Assembly: GCA_022225965.2 (NCBI GenBank)
Contig: JAKJXP020000005.1
Location: 62,001 to 126,000, forward strand
Origin: Diatrype stigma
Lineage: Eukaryota; Ascomycota; Sordariomycetes; Xylariales; Diatrypaceae
Reading direction: 5' to 3'
Length of the DNA: 64,000 nt
Position 1 is the stretch's first letter. Each line of letters starts with the position of its first letter. The notes beneath the pieces are model-generated. The model saw only the letters and a program-made list of their open reading frames with translations, did not search any database and was not told the origin of the DNA. This document shows, in pieces, positions 21,384 to 32,890 of the stretch. The position numbers and the translations under genes were made by a program.

Positions 21384-23733
21384 TCATCCAAGGATAGAAA
21401 GGATGTCGGTTGCCGAGTCCCGGCTCACCTCGTAGCTCAGGATGCGAAGGTCGTAGTAATGGAGCATGATCCGGTACCGTCTTGAGGCCGGTGGCTCGTT
21501 TGCCTTGCTCGGTTTGCCTGCGAGGAATACTGGCGAGATGGCCACTCCCAGAAGTGGGCAGATCGGACGCAAACGCTTATCTTCGTCGCTCTTAGTCGGA
21601 AGTATAGTCTCCAATTTGAAGCCTCGCTTGAACGGCAAACCTCGCATGGACACCAGATTTTTTGGCCGGGTCAATGTCACAAGCGCCACTCTGCCATCCA
21701 GAGACGCTGCCACGACCAGCGACAGCTCAGGCACCAGGAAGAGGTTACTCAGCCGCTCGTGGGACCAACCCATGGTAGGCAATACTGTCTGTGGTGGGCG
21801 ATTTTGACGGATCGCATGCTCGAACATAATGCCGATCCCGCCTTCCTCGAAACTCCGAAGTTCAAGGTCCATTTCATACGTGCGCAGTATACTACTTCCA
21901 TCAGCTAACACTGTCTTCGGTCTAGATCTGCGAGGAGACCGCAGTAGTGGTTCATCAAAGTCTTCAGGGTGCCCACGTCGGACGCCCGGAAAGTCTCGAC
22001 GAGTCGGGGTCATTGGCCGGGACTCCGTGAAATCGAACCACGATTCCGGTTGCGATGGTCTACGATCCTGAGGATTGAAGGCGAATCGCGAGATCTGGTC
22101 CCATCTCTGCCAGGGGTGGTCGGTCGAGTTATCCTTGACGTATCTAATGCCTTTGCTAATGTCAATCCAACACCCAATACGCGGCCCCAAGGCATATCTG
22201 ATCTCGTCTTCCGGCAAGCCGAGTGATTCTTGGAAGCCTTCCGTTGGCATAAAGCTGCTCTCTGGCAGAACAAGGATGCCCCAACCTCTCGGTCTGACCT
22301 CGGTTAGTTGCTAAAGCATAGCCTCCAGAGTGAGATTTTGCCCACCTTGGGTTTCTTTCAGGTTCCCACAGACGCCGTTGGCGATGTTGGTTTGGAAGAC
22401 AATGTATCTGTTCTATTCTTGTGTGAGGGCATTTGTCGAATTTCCAGATCTCCATCAACCATATATTTCCGTTGACGTCTACAGCTGCGACTTTGTCCGC
22501 TTCACCTTTGACGTCGTTGGTAAATGCAACGTTTGGTATATTGTCGCCAAAAGGGCCGGCTGTCAAGTTTTGCAATATATTGTCAGCTATGGCTCATTAT
22601 GAGCGCAATCAAGGAAGCAGAGTGTAGAATCTGCAGTCTATTTTTCGCTTCGTAGGACACAAGACTGGCCCCAAATAAGACTTAATACAGAGTTTATGGC
22701 CGTATGTTGAGTCATATAGTAGAAAATAATCCAAAGTCCACTTACTTTCTAACAGAATGCGCCAGTTAGCATCTCGCTGCCGAACGAGTCTTTCCATCGA
22801 ATCGGCTTTCCGGGCACGGTGTTCATCGTCGAGCTCTGCCCAAGAGCTACCTGATGGGTTTAAGACGTTTCCTGACTCGTCTTTTACGAGGTTCCTGAAT
22901 AGCTCGGTGGAATCTGCCCCGGGAATGTGCTGATAAACTCTGTCCGTTAGAGCAAATATGAATACGGTCACACTGTGCATGTTTGATCCAACGGCGATCA
23001 GGCGAGACTTGGAATGGACGGCAAGCCCCCAGGCAGACTTTCCAACGTTCTCGTGAAAGAAGGGTTGGACAGTCCTTGGCTTCTCTAGTCCATCCTCATC
23101 TCGCTGAACGAGTGCATTTTCAATGTGCCTCGTGTAGTATGCGATCACATCGCCGTCGTCAAATGCGAGTAGAATGATCTCTTCTTCTCCTAGATCGCCA
23201 ACGATTAGGTGGTTGACCTGGTGAGGAAAGACGCGGTCCACACCGCCACCAACGAGAAAGCTGATGTCGCTCGGCCGGGGCTTCAGGATCAGGTCAGGCA
23301 CAGCAGGCAAGGCGTTAGTGACACAGCTGCGGGGCCTCGAAACATGGATCTGGTTTCGGTACGCAACGAAATATAGGTTGTAGACTTGCGAGAGGCCTGT
23401 AAGGTTGAGCCTCCATGTAGCAATCTGTGGTGCCAGGTGGTTGTCATCGCTGTCGCTATCTGACCCGTCCCAGTTAGGGGCGCCGTTTCCGACTTCCTGG
23501 CCATCCTCGGGTTCTTCGTCGTCTTCGTCAAACAAGACCATCCCACCCCATGCATCGATGTTCGCATTCAATCCCGGGATTGTAGCATTCTCGGCCTGAT
23601 CTTGTACCAATCCGGTCAGTTGTTCAACGTCGGCTACTAGGGAATCACCGTCATCGTTGTCGTCGTCTTCTTCTTCCTCATCGTCGTCCTCCTCTTCTGT
23701 CTCCGCTCCAAGCTCATCTTCGACATCCTGCAT
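21384..23733 (-). CDS. CRT10: CRT10-like WD-repeat protein, 703 aa, three exons
   Basis: In yeast, Crt10 is a regulator of ribonucleotide reductase gene transcription. Exons on the minus strand are 23733-22746, 22559-22346 and 22293-21384; phases close. The N-terminus is very acidic (long Glu/Asp runs, about residues 10-30 and again near 65-90). The conserved core starts with NLTGLSQVYNLYFVAYRNQI, then SRPRSC and DISFLVGGGVDRVFPHQVNH. It continues with DDGDVIAYYTRHI and SAWGLAVHSKSRLIAVGSNM, then AVDVNGNIWLMEIW and GWGILVLPESSFMP. The acceptor at 22560 was chosen over one 27 nt upstream because it gives LLETGPFGDNIPN, the uninterrupted family sequence. The start at 23733 is the first ATG after an in-frame stop at about 23880. 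A further 5' exon cannot be excluded. Confidence 0.85.
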
Positions 23734-23950
23734 AGTCGCGTCGACAACGGCGGCGGCGGCAGCGTTGGCGGCAGCGGCAATATCAAGGCCGGCATTATCA
23801 CCGCCATTGCCGACGGGGACATGGTTGGCTGTAGCAACAGACGCTTCGAAGGGGATCTGGACCGATCGCGGGATACGATGCTATTTCCGCAAAATTCATC
23901 AGTGAGCAGGTCTAGATACCCAGATACGATCCGATCCGATATGTCAAGGG

Positions 23951-24005
23951 GGCTGGCTGGACTGGCTGGCTGGGCTGGCTGGCTGGGCTGGCTGGCTGGG
24001 CTGGG
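23951..24005. repeat. Tandem repeat of ggctggctgggct-type units
   Basis: Four imperfect 13-14-bp units sit in the CRT10 upstream region, about 220-270 bp before the chosen start codon. Confidence 0.8.
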
Positions 24006-25525
24006 TGATAAGACAGCAGCCCTGCCCTTCGATAGAGCGACTAGAGCCGATAGAGCAGGGCTGAGCTGAGCAGGGGTCAAGCAACTGAGCGAACGCGCTA
24101 CCTATTCTCTCCCTTACTTACCCTTTTACGGCCCGTCTCGCAGATGCACTTGCTCACGTGAAGGTCGTCGTTTACCCTCGCCATCGCATCGAACTTGTTA
24201 TCCTGGTGCCTCCGGGTGTGCTCATTTTACGATGTTGTATGCCGTACGAGGTTGTGTAACGATGCCCTCAGAGCAGAGACAGACTGTCAGGTTAGCAGAC
24301 GGCAGGTTAGGTAGCGTTTTGGTTGGAGGGGATTGGGGACGGGGTGGGTGGCGCTTCTTGAATCTTGACGGCAGATAGTTAGTTACATAACCTACATACC
24401 TAGTAGGCAGGTACAAGCTAGACTGGTAGGTACCTAGTCTAGTGGTCAAGTACTGCTGTTTGCTAGCACTTATCGATAAAGCTACCCCAGCAGGCCCCAG
24501 GCCCCCAGGCCCCCCGAACCGGGACCCAGCCGCCCAGCCCCAGTACCCACTTGATGTGTCTGCCGCCACCTATAAGGTTATGGCATACATACCTACATAC
24601 ATGTAAGGGACATTGGCTTCCATTGTTGATTACTTACTTAGGCAATCTCGCGGCTGTCTGTGGTGCCTTAGGAAATAGAATCATAGAGGTTAGGCACGTA
24701 GGTAGTAGGGTTGATATGAACATCGAGCTAGGGTTGATAGGGGCCTCAAACGGTGCCTATCTGTAGGTACTGTATTAGTAGTTACCTAACAACGTGGAGT
24801 TCCAAATACCGGTCGAAAGACTACATATGTATTTCCTCTCCTAGTAAAACGAAGTTAGGTACCTATTATTGAGGGAATGTCAAGCATGCATGTTCTAAGG
24901 ATGCTATCCAATGCTCATTACCTGTTGCTTTACATACTAACAAGTACCCAAGACGTCTATCCTATTTCACCTAGATTCTACCCTTTTCATACATACAAGG
25001 TATACACCTTATCAATGTAATAGGGGCAAATAGGGGCAAGGCTATCCCCTCTTACTATTCTCTTTGTCTCCTGTCTCAACACATCAACGTTCTATTTTGA
25101 GTAGTTTGTAGCTACAGGACCTGCGGACTATCGAAGTACGGTTTATGAACAACTTAATCAATTATACTGTACAGCATTAGGGCTGAGACAATGATTGGAA
25201 CCGTCCCTTAAGCGAAGTCCGTCCGAGCTAGTAGCAACAGTATATCGCCATGTTCTCTTCCTGCTCGATCGCCACTTGGATCAAGCCATAACTAAGGCAT
25301 TAACCACTCAAGGTGGCCAGCGTCGACGGCGAGGGGGCCATGCTTTTCATGGTATAGGATCCTCCACTCCATGGTGGCTCTACAAACCATGGTTCTGCCG
25401 CTTGGTAGGAACTGTCATCTGGGCAAAAGGGGGTGTTTAGAGTAGGTTAGCTCATTGCTGAATAACGTGTAGCCCTTTGGCATTGGATCATGGAGCAACA
25501 GGCTTCAAAAGAACTTCTAAAGAAG

Positions 25526-25840
25526 CTACTTTGGAATTGTGACTTGAGCTACTTTCCGGTATGCTTGAAGTACTGCGTTTGGCCCTTGTACTTGCCCTTG
25601 CCGGTACAGCTCTGACCACCCCGTTGCAAAGACGCCATCGGGAGAATAATCAACATCAACTCTTATATCGATTTGATGGCTGAAATCGAAAGCCGTATTT
25701 GAGCCGGTATGGGATATAGCTGGCCTCTCTAATGAGACAGGTGGCCGGAGCAGTTGCTTATAGTTCACATCAATGACATTGTAGCCGCTACTCCTATGCT
25801 TCTTAGCGACAATTTCCTCTGCACATACCTGGAACTACCT
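25526..25840 (-). other. Possible coding relic, unidentified
   Basis: The minus frame ending at 25526 stays open upstream beyond its first GTG, through CAEEIVAKKHRSSGYNVIDV and then VNYKQLLRPPVS and YSPDGVFATGWSELY. It is followed by a normal stop. Its composition is more protein-like than the neighbouring ORFs, but there is no ATG. I do not recognise a family. It may be a chance ORF. Confidence 0.2.
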
Positions 25841-27585
25841 TGAGATTAAGAGTTCCCAAGGTTGTCATTGGATCATAAGACATTTCTGTGGCGTGCTTAA
25901 CCCCCCCCCCAATCAGGTGGTTAGTTCAGTATGTTCTTATAGCTATATCACATACGTAAGATGTGAGCACAACATAAGCGTATTCTCATGTCGACGAATA
26001 CATTTGATGTAGAAGACAGGACTATTTACCTAACTCTGTGTCGCACGCGACGACGAGAAGACAGGGCAGCATAGACACACAAAATAGCTTGGGGACAAGC
26101 CGTAAAATATGACGACTCACTAGGAGAGCCTGAGTGTTTTTAGTTCTACATACAACGGTCAGCATGGTGTTGATGGCGGTCCCCTGGGGTAGTCAAAACA
26201 CTCAACTAGTTACAAGCATAGGCGCATTGCTAGGATATTGCAACACTCTACGAGATGGCTACTATCTCTATATTCAAGCCTGGTAACCAGAAGACTATAC
26301 CTGTACAGCATAGTCTGGGGCGATGATTACCCAAACGTACACATCATATAGACCTGTCTACGAAGACATTGCACACAGTCATGTGCGACAAGATTTTTTC
26401 CTTCGCTATTGAGAGGCCAACGAGGTTGATTGAAGGTTGGAATCCTCGTCCCCGAAACCAAGAATCATCACGATATCAAGTGCCTTGGAGATGATCGGAA
26501 GTGAGCTTGCGTCAAACAAGGCGACGCAGGCTTCACCCTAGGCTACAAAGTGATTGGTAGGGGTCGCAATTACCTAATGTATTTGAGCCTCATCCGTCTT
26601 TACGGCGATCATGCACAGTGGGCGCGTGATTGGATGTCACAGACGTCGGACGATCCTGCGTCAAACTTCGTATCATTGCCGAGGGCGGGTATATCGTTGA
26701 CATATACGGATGCAGATATGTACGATCGATAAGTCTGTTTCCGCAGTCGACGGCGACCATGTACGTCTACTTCTCCCGCACGTCGACAGTGAAGGGACAT
26801 CCCGAAGCACTGTAAAGTTGTATCTATACAATATGTGGGTATGGTTCAACTCACAGGCCGATGCGATGTGATGTATTACCAGCTAAGAGATCGGTAACTT
26901 GGCGATCCATAACTTGATACTTGACGTGCCCGATCATGACTTGTGACTAGATATTCCATCTATGGTCGCAGCCCTCGGTAGTTGATATTGCCAGGGAAAA
27001 ACCTTGTGCTGGATGGATCATTGCTACCCAATACCTGGATACCGACAGCGGCCTGTGGGGGTTGATTTATGTCAGCCCTCCATCTTAATCACTGGGCAGG
27101 GTTGGTTTTGGAATATACAGCTGTGCCTAGATGCTAGTTATTAGCAAACTGCAGATAGATGCCACGTCTTCTCGCGGTTTCGATGAACCACCAGTCAGTC
27201 CACCTTTTGCGACGCAGGAGCAAGGGCGCATTCAATGGAGAAAATGGGGTATGCCGTATGGGAAGGCCCGAAAGTGGCAAGGGATGACGCGCAGAATGGC
27301 AATAGTCATATGTGACAACCAGACCGCATCTCATCATGCCTGAGGGCATAGACAGCTGATGGCACACACGGACTGCGGATAGCACATGGGGCGAGAAAAA
27401 GGAAGCAGTCTCCCAGGCCAGGGCAGGCTTACAGTGAGTCACAGTATGACTTGCCGGAGGTTCATGTATGCAAGCGTGCAGTGCAATACAATACAATACC
27501 GGGAGCCAGTCTAGCGACGGCTGCAAACGCATAGGCATCGGAAACGTTGCCTCCACTGCGAATAGCCTGACAGCCACAGAAGAGG

Positions 27586-27636
27586 AGGTAGGTAGGTAGG
27601 CAGGCAGGCAGGTACTTAACTACCTACCTACATAGG
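27586..27636. repeat. TAGG/CAGG microsatellite with inverted TACC continuation
   Basis: It reads ggtaggtaggtaggcaggcaggcaggtacttaactacctacctac: a tetranucleotide run followed by its own complement. This can fold into a hairpin around ttaa. It is one example of the TAGGTA/TACCTA words spread through this locus. Confidence 0.8.
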
Positions 27637-30600
27637 AGGTTTCGGAGACGGGAGGCGGGTAGCCTCGGAACCTGGGATGCTCGTTCTCGGTGAGGGACAT
27701 CGGTGAGGGCGGCGGAAATAATCATCATCTGTGAGCCTATCCGCTACCGCCTGCGCGGCAGAGATCCGATTTGGAAGCGACGAAAGTTTGTTGGGCTTTG
27801 CTTTGCTTTGCTATGCTAGCTCGTCTTGGAAACCAGGGAAGCAGGGAAGCAGGAAAGCAGCGTGAACGCTCTCTTCGTCTCGCCCTGGTAGGTAGGTATG
27901 AGGCAGTTACGCGGCGGCCTGGTTTACATCAACCCGGGGTCTGGGTTTCTTTATCCCCCCATCCCTCTCCCTCTCCCTCGCAGGGCCCAGGAGATCATCA
28001 TACCATCATGGGACAAAAGAGCCCGGTCACTCCCCCCTCCCCCAGCCAAAGGCGAATCGAGTACAGGGTGAATGGTACGCTGGCCCTGGCTCTGGAGACA
28101 AGACTGAACTGAGACGACGCAAGACTCGAGAATGGAGACGGCGAGGTACGTGGTGGTGATGTGGATGTGGATACCGTTGAGATATCGGACTCGCCGCCTG
28201 CCTGCCTGCTTGCCTGCCCGCCTTGCCTACCCACTAGCCCACAAGCACGGCGGAAAGGCAGTGAAGCGATAGGTCTATCCCTCTCGCGGCGGATCTCGTT
28301 CGTCGACTTGGCTACGACACCCGCGGGCATTAATAGTGGTCCACACGAACTGTTCGTTACATCCCGCCCCGAGCCGTGGCTGTACGTACATGTCGCAGAC
28401 ACCCTCCCAGCAGCAGGTCGTATTTTGTCGCGACGTATGTAGGTATATGTAGGCAGGTAGGTACGGTTAATGTGCCGGAGGATGGCAAAATATGGCCGCC
28501 AAGGCATGAGATACAAGGCTCCGAACATCAGCTCCAGATCGCGCAACGCCGTCTTCGCAGCGGCTTGCGTGAGTGGTCTACGGGCTGCTTCTACACATAA
28601 GCTATGTAGGAGCCTTTTGCTTTTGGTGCCCAAAGCTGTAATATTCGCAGAGCAACGAACGACCCCCTTCCTCTTTGTCCTCTCTAGATAGATACTCACT
28701 CACTGACCTTGTGCCCGCAGGCCGGGCTTCTGGGGGCTGGCTGCCGGGCTTCTTGGCCTTAGCCGTTTCCGTTGCTTTTTTTTGTCAGGCCAGGCACAGG
28801 ACAGGAGCATATGGAACAGCAGATGGACTACTTCGTACATGGCCAAGCAAGCTAGCTTAGGAACGGGTAGACGGGTAGGGCCGCGTGGTTGCCTTTGGCG
28901 TCGAGGGCTCGTCGTCCTAGACATCCATCTATCCATCTTTCCATATAGGGTCGTACCTGGACTGCATCCGTACCTCGTGAGCCCACATGACACGATCGCC
29001 AGGCGCATGTCACATGTACATTAGGCGATTGCTACATGCACAAGGGAAGGGAATGCATCTCTGCATCTCTGCATCTCTTTGCATCTTTGCATCGTAGGTA
29101 GTCCCGCAACGGATGAGTTTGCGGCATACTTAGCGCCGACAGGGCAAGGTCCCGAGAACACGGTCCTGCCAGAGCCTGGCTTCAAGTGGAACGCCGATCT
29201 AGAAAGTCGGTGTGTGCATGCATTATGTACGATGCCGTCCGACCACAGCGTCCCCTAGCTAGCTACCGACCCCCACACTCCCTCCCCCTCCCCTTCTCCC
29301 CTGAATGCCCTGAGTTACTGGCAAAGGCATCGTTACCCTGTCGCATTGAAGGCGACCTGACTGCTAGCGCATGGCGACCCAGCCTCAAAGCCATCAAGAT
29401 GCCATATAGGGACGATGGAGTCGCAATGATGCCTCTTTAGCTACGGTATGCAAGGAAGGATCAGATATATTAGTGATCTTCTAGATAATACCTACGTTCG
29501 ACGAGGTTGCAGCCGCTAGGGGATATGCTTTGTAGTGGTATCGAACGTGGCTTGCATATAACCACACAGCTTGCGGGCTCAGCTACTTTGACGACGCTCC
29601 ATACGTAACTCGGCCCTCTAGATCACCGGTAGTAAGATCCGTGATTACCGGCGCAGATAGGTTTGCGAGGCCAGGGCTGTCTGGACAATAGAAAGAAATA
29701 TTGCAGACGTTCCATGGCCGTGATGACTGACTGCTGAGAGAGCTCTGCTGTATGTAGCCAGCACGCAAAAATGGCGTGAGCCTTGCTAAGCTTGGGGTCG
29801 AAATGAATAGGGGTGCATATAGTCTGTGGCCAGCGATTGCGCGTGTCTTGGAGCTTCAAGAAGCAACGCAGCTCTACATGCCACAGCAAAAGAGAAAAGA
29901 CACTTAGTCGGCCCTCCTCCTTTTTTTTACTTTTATTTTTCCTTTCTTCTCTTCCATACCCGTTGTCAGACCACATCTTTGTGATATAATCTTCGATTGG
30001 TGGAAGTGCGTGCCTACTGTAGTAGGGGCTGTAGGGGCTCCCTCTTACATACGTTATACCCCTGAGACGATATGAGTGGGCCGGGCCTCATTCGTTGTAA
30101 GTCGTTATAACTAGTTCCCCTCCTCAGATATGATTGGCCATTAGTCTAGCTGCTGGCCAATCATCGATCGATAACTGATCAGGACTACCTAGATGGGAAT
30201 TTGGCCCACCATCGTTGGGGCCCCAAGGGAATATAATGGAAATGCTGCGGAGATATTACATGATCGCCCGGAGACGGAAAGCCAGCCGTATCATGACTCG
30301 CAGGGTTCTTTTATTAGTTAGATCACTAGATCGAGTTACCTCCCGTGTAGCTAACAACCAGCCAAGCTTCTATTCATAGCATAGCAAGAGCTCCAGGGCC
30401 CGGATCTTAGGCAGACCCCTGGAATTTATAGTCAACGGCTGGTCGAGAAGGGCGGCCGCATTAGCCACTTGAGAGCAGCATCCTGGGGCTAGTAGGTAGT
30501 ATCCCTTCATTGGTCTCGATGTTTACTGTACGGGTATGCTCCTGCTTGTCTCCATGGCGCGTGTGCTTCATTCAGGCTGCCAACCCATCACGAATATGTT

Positions 30601-31491
30601 CACCCTCATGTCTGATATGCCTGTGGTATGCCTGAATGCACCGCACCTAGCATGGAGCTCAGCTACCCCACGCGCTGGAGTGACCTGGGCGTCGCATCGG
30701 ATATCTTATCTGTCTAGTCATCACCCGCTTTATATGCTATGCGCACCAATATGGCTTCTAGTTGTCATGATTTGTTCCCTTCTACTCCTGAGTCCTGCCT
30801 ACAACAGTCCACAAGCCGGTGGGCCCTCTACTATTACGGTTCAGATGCCGAGTGCGGGCGGATGTGCTTTCGCATTTAGATCAGGACGTGTGGACTCAGA
30901 TTTGCATGGCCCCCCGGGGAGGCTTGCATCGGAAGGAAGTAAAGACACCATTAGGCATAAGGACAGTCTCTCTGCCAAGACCGGTGAAGCTGCATATACT
31001 CGAAATAGGTAAGCTACTGGATGCTTGGCATTGTTGAACGTCAAGCATCTATGCGTTAGCCGGTGTCAAGCGCTCAGTGCACGACAGTGAATGCATCTGG
31101 TGAAGCTGCTGCTTCGATTCTGATGTTGGTATTTTCAGAAGGAGAAATTCATTATTAACGTTTTGCTGCTTCTAGACTTTTTGGTGGGGAAGTCCCTTGC
31201 CTCGAGATAGACGCCCTTCTCATAAGCTACTGAACCATGACCTGGCAAAAAGAAAGAAACCCATATGCATGACTTCTTGTGAACTCAAGCTAGAGGACTT
31301 TTGGCGGTTCCCTGGCCACTCATCTACACATGCTGCGAGGGCAGGTGGAGACTAGAAAGAATCGAGGAGCTGTGTAGCGTCGTCTGAACTCCATCATAGC
31401 GCGTGCGTGCAGGTTGGGGTTTTCCGGTATTTCCTGTTTGGTAAAGAAATAAAACATCATAGTGACCTCTAAGTAACGTAGAAACCTTCGT

Positions 31492-32890
31492 TCAGTTCGT
31501 ATACTTGCGGAGCGGAAACACACCGTGGGGCATTGGCTCCAGATGCCATGTCCTGCCAGCGTCCCCTTCGAATGCATCCTGCCAGTCTCGCTCGAGTTCT
31601 TTGGGGATAGACCAGCCCAGTTCCGAACTGCGCAACCTCATGCGCACCAGATGCCTCCTGTCCTGAGCTGCTGCACCGTCGACAAACCCCTCGCGTCGGT
31701 GTAGGACAGTGAAATTATTGATGAAGTGCATGTCGCCCGCTTGGGTCTCGATCTCCAGCTGCACTGCTCGGGCGATTGCCTCCACCATGTCAAGGGCCTC
31801 ACGCTGATGTTCGTTGAGCCTGGGGAGATGTTCCGGTCTTGGATGCACGGCATTGCCCAGCAAAGGAGTGCGACCGAAATTCATCATCAGTCTAGACTTG
31901 TGGTAGAAGATGAGTGGTCGGCACTGGAAACGCGGGCTGAGATGGATCTAATTAGCCAAGTTGCACGTTTCTATAACAAAGCCAAGTAAGAGCCTTACAA
32001 CGCGATTGGCCAGTCTGATTTTGCTAGCGTCCGGATTATATCTGGGCGATGGCACGCGAGGATATTATAGATTGTGTGCACAGATGCAACAATGCATTTC
32101 CCCCCTGAGGCTGCAGCACCTCGGGTCAACCAGCCGATGACGTCGCCTGCTTCCTCATTGTGAAACGTCTGCGTTGAGAGAAAAAGAGCGTTAGTCCGAT
32201 GATTAACCACTTGCAACGACGTCTGGCATGTCCTACAATGGCTGAGTTTGAATGACGATGATGACCAGTAGTGATTTCCGAAGATTCATCGGCGATAATA
32301 TGCACTTATCAAGTCATTAGTGCCCTATCATGAGAACCTCGGAGATGGAAGCTTACCCAGCATGTTACCTCGATGGTCCTGGCGGCCACGTTGGTCGGCG
32401 ACGTATGCCTGGATGCCCAGCCAAATAACCGTGAGGTCTTCAACTGAGTGCTCGTCCTTGTTTATGCCGCGGATGATGCACACCCCTGCTCCTTCGTATA
32501 GGTCATGGCTGAATCGCCGCAGCTTTGGACCGAGAGTAGGAAGCGGGAAATTATCTCGGTTGACTAGATCACCATCAAGCTCCTTCACTATAACATGCCT
32601 CCTTTAGCTTCACGCCTGCAGGGATAGCTGGGTTTTGCCACCACAATACCTTTGAAATGAGCAAGTGCCTGACGTATTTCTGTCAAGTCACATGGGGTCA
32701 AGATACGGACGTATCGCTTCTTGTTGTCTCGGGCGCCAGTCCAGACGCTTTCTCCGTGCAGGCATCCAGGGAATCCATCTGGAAGTCCGGGCAACTCATC
32801 GGAGCCGCTACAAAAGCTATGGCTTGGCCCTTGCACCCTTACATCGTTGAGACTTTCAGCGAGGGTTGGGCCTACATCCCGTACGTCCAT
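31492..32890 (-). CDS. TauD/clavaminate-synthase-like Fe(II)/2-oxoglutarate oxygenase, 384 aa, five exons
   Basis: It is a non-heme iron dioxygenase that would couple 2-oxoglutarate decarboxylation to oxidation of an unknown substrate. Minus-strand exons are 32890-32650, 32587-32357, 32304-32237, 32168-31999 and 31936-31492; the sum is exactly 385 codons. Order of conserved blocks: LPDGFPG and VWTGA near residue 40, VNRDNFPLPTLGPKLRRFSH, then IIRGI, YVADQRGRQD and VHIIADESS. These are followed by GHHRHSNSAI, then TFHNEEAGDVIGWLTRG, FQCRPLIFYH, and FINNFTVLHRREGF with RRHLVR. The proximal iron motif is H183-x-E185, the HxE form known from clavaminate synthase, where TauD has HxD. The distal ligand is H316, and an Arg near 332-335 would bind 2-oxoglutarate. 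It stands alone, without pathway genes around it. Confidence 0.85.

Larger units (their letters stand above)
23734..31491. other. Gene-poor stretch, 7.8 kb
   Basis: No ORF here carries a recognisable domain; the longest (27998-28699, minus, 233 codons) is low in structure and rich in repeats. The first 400 bp should hold the CRT10 promoter and include a ggctggctgggct tandem array. TAGGTA/TACCTA runs recur around 24380-24435, 24583-24610, 27586-27636 and 28438-28463. A gcatctct array lies near 29055-29090. A possible weak coding relic lies at 25526-25840 (-). Confidence 0.45.

Noticed and set aside
27998..28699. 233-codon minus-strand ORF
   Set aside because: No domain, repeat-derived stretches (VGRQGGQASRQAGGE), no splice-supported extension, and it lies in a gene-poor repeat-rich area.
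30536..31012. 158-codon plus-strand ORF with a hydrophobic stretch
   Set aside because: It has one possible membrane segment but no family resemblance, weak codon bias and no supporting splice sites.
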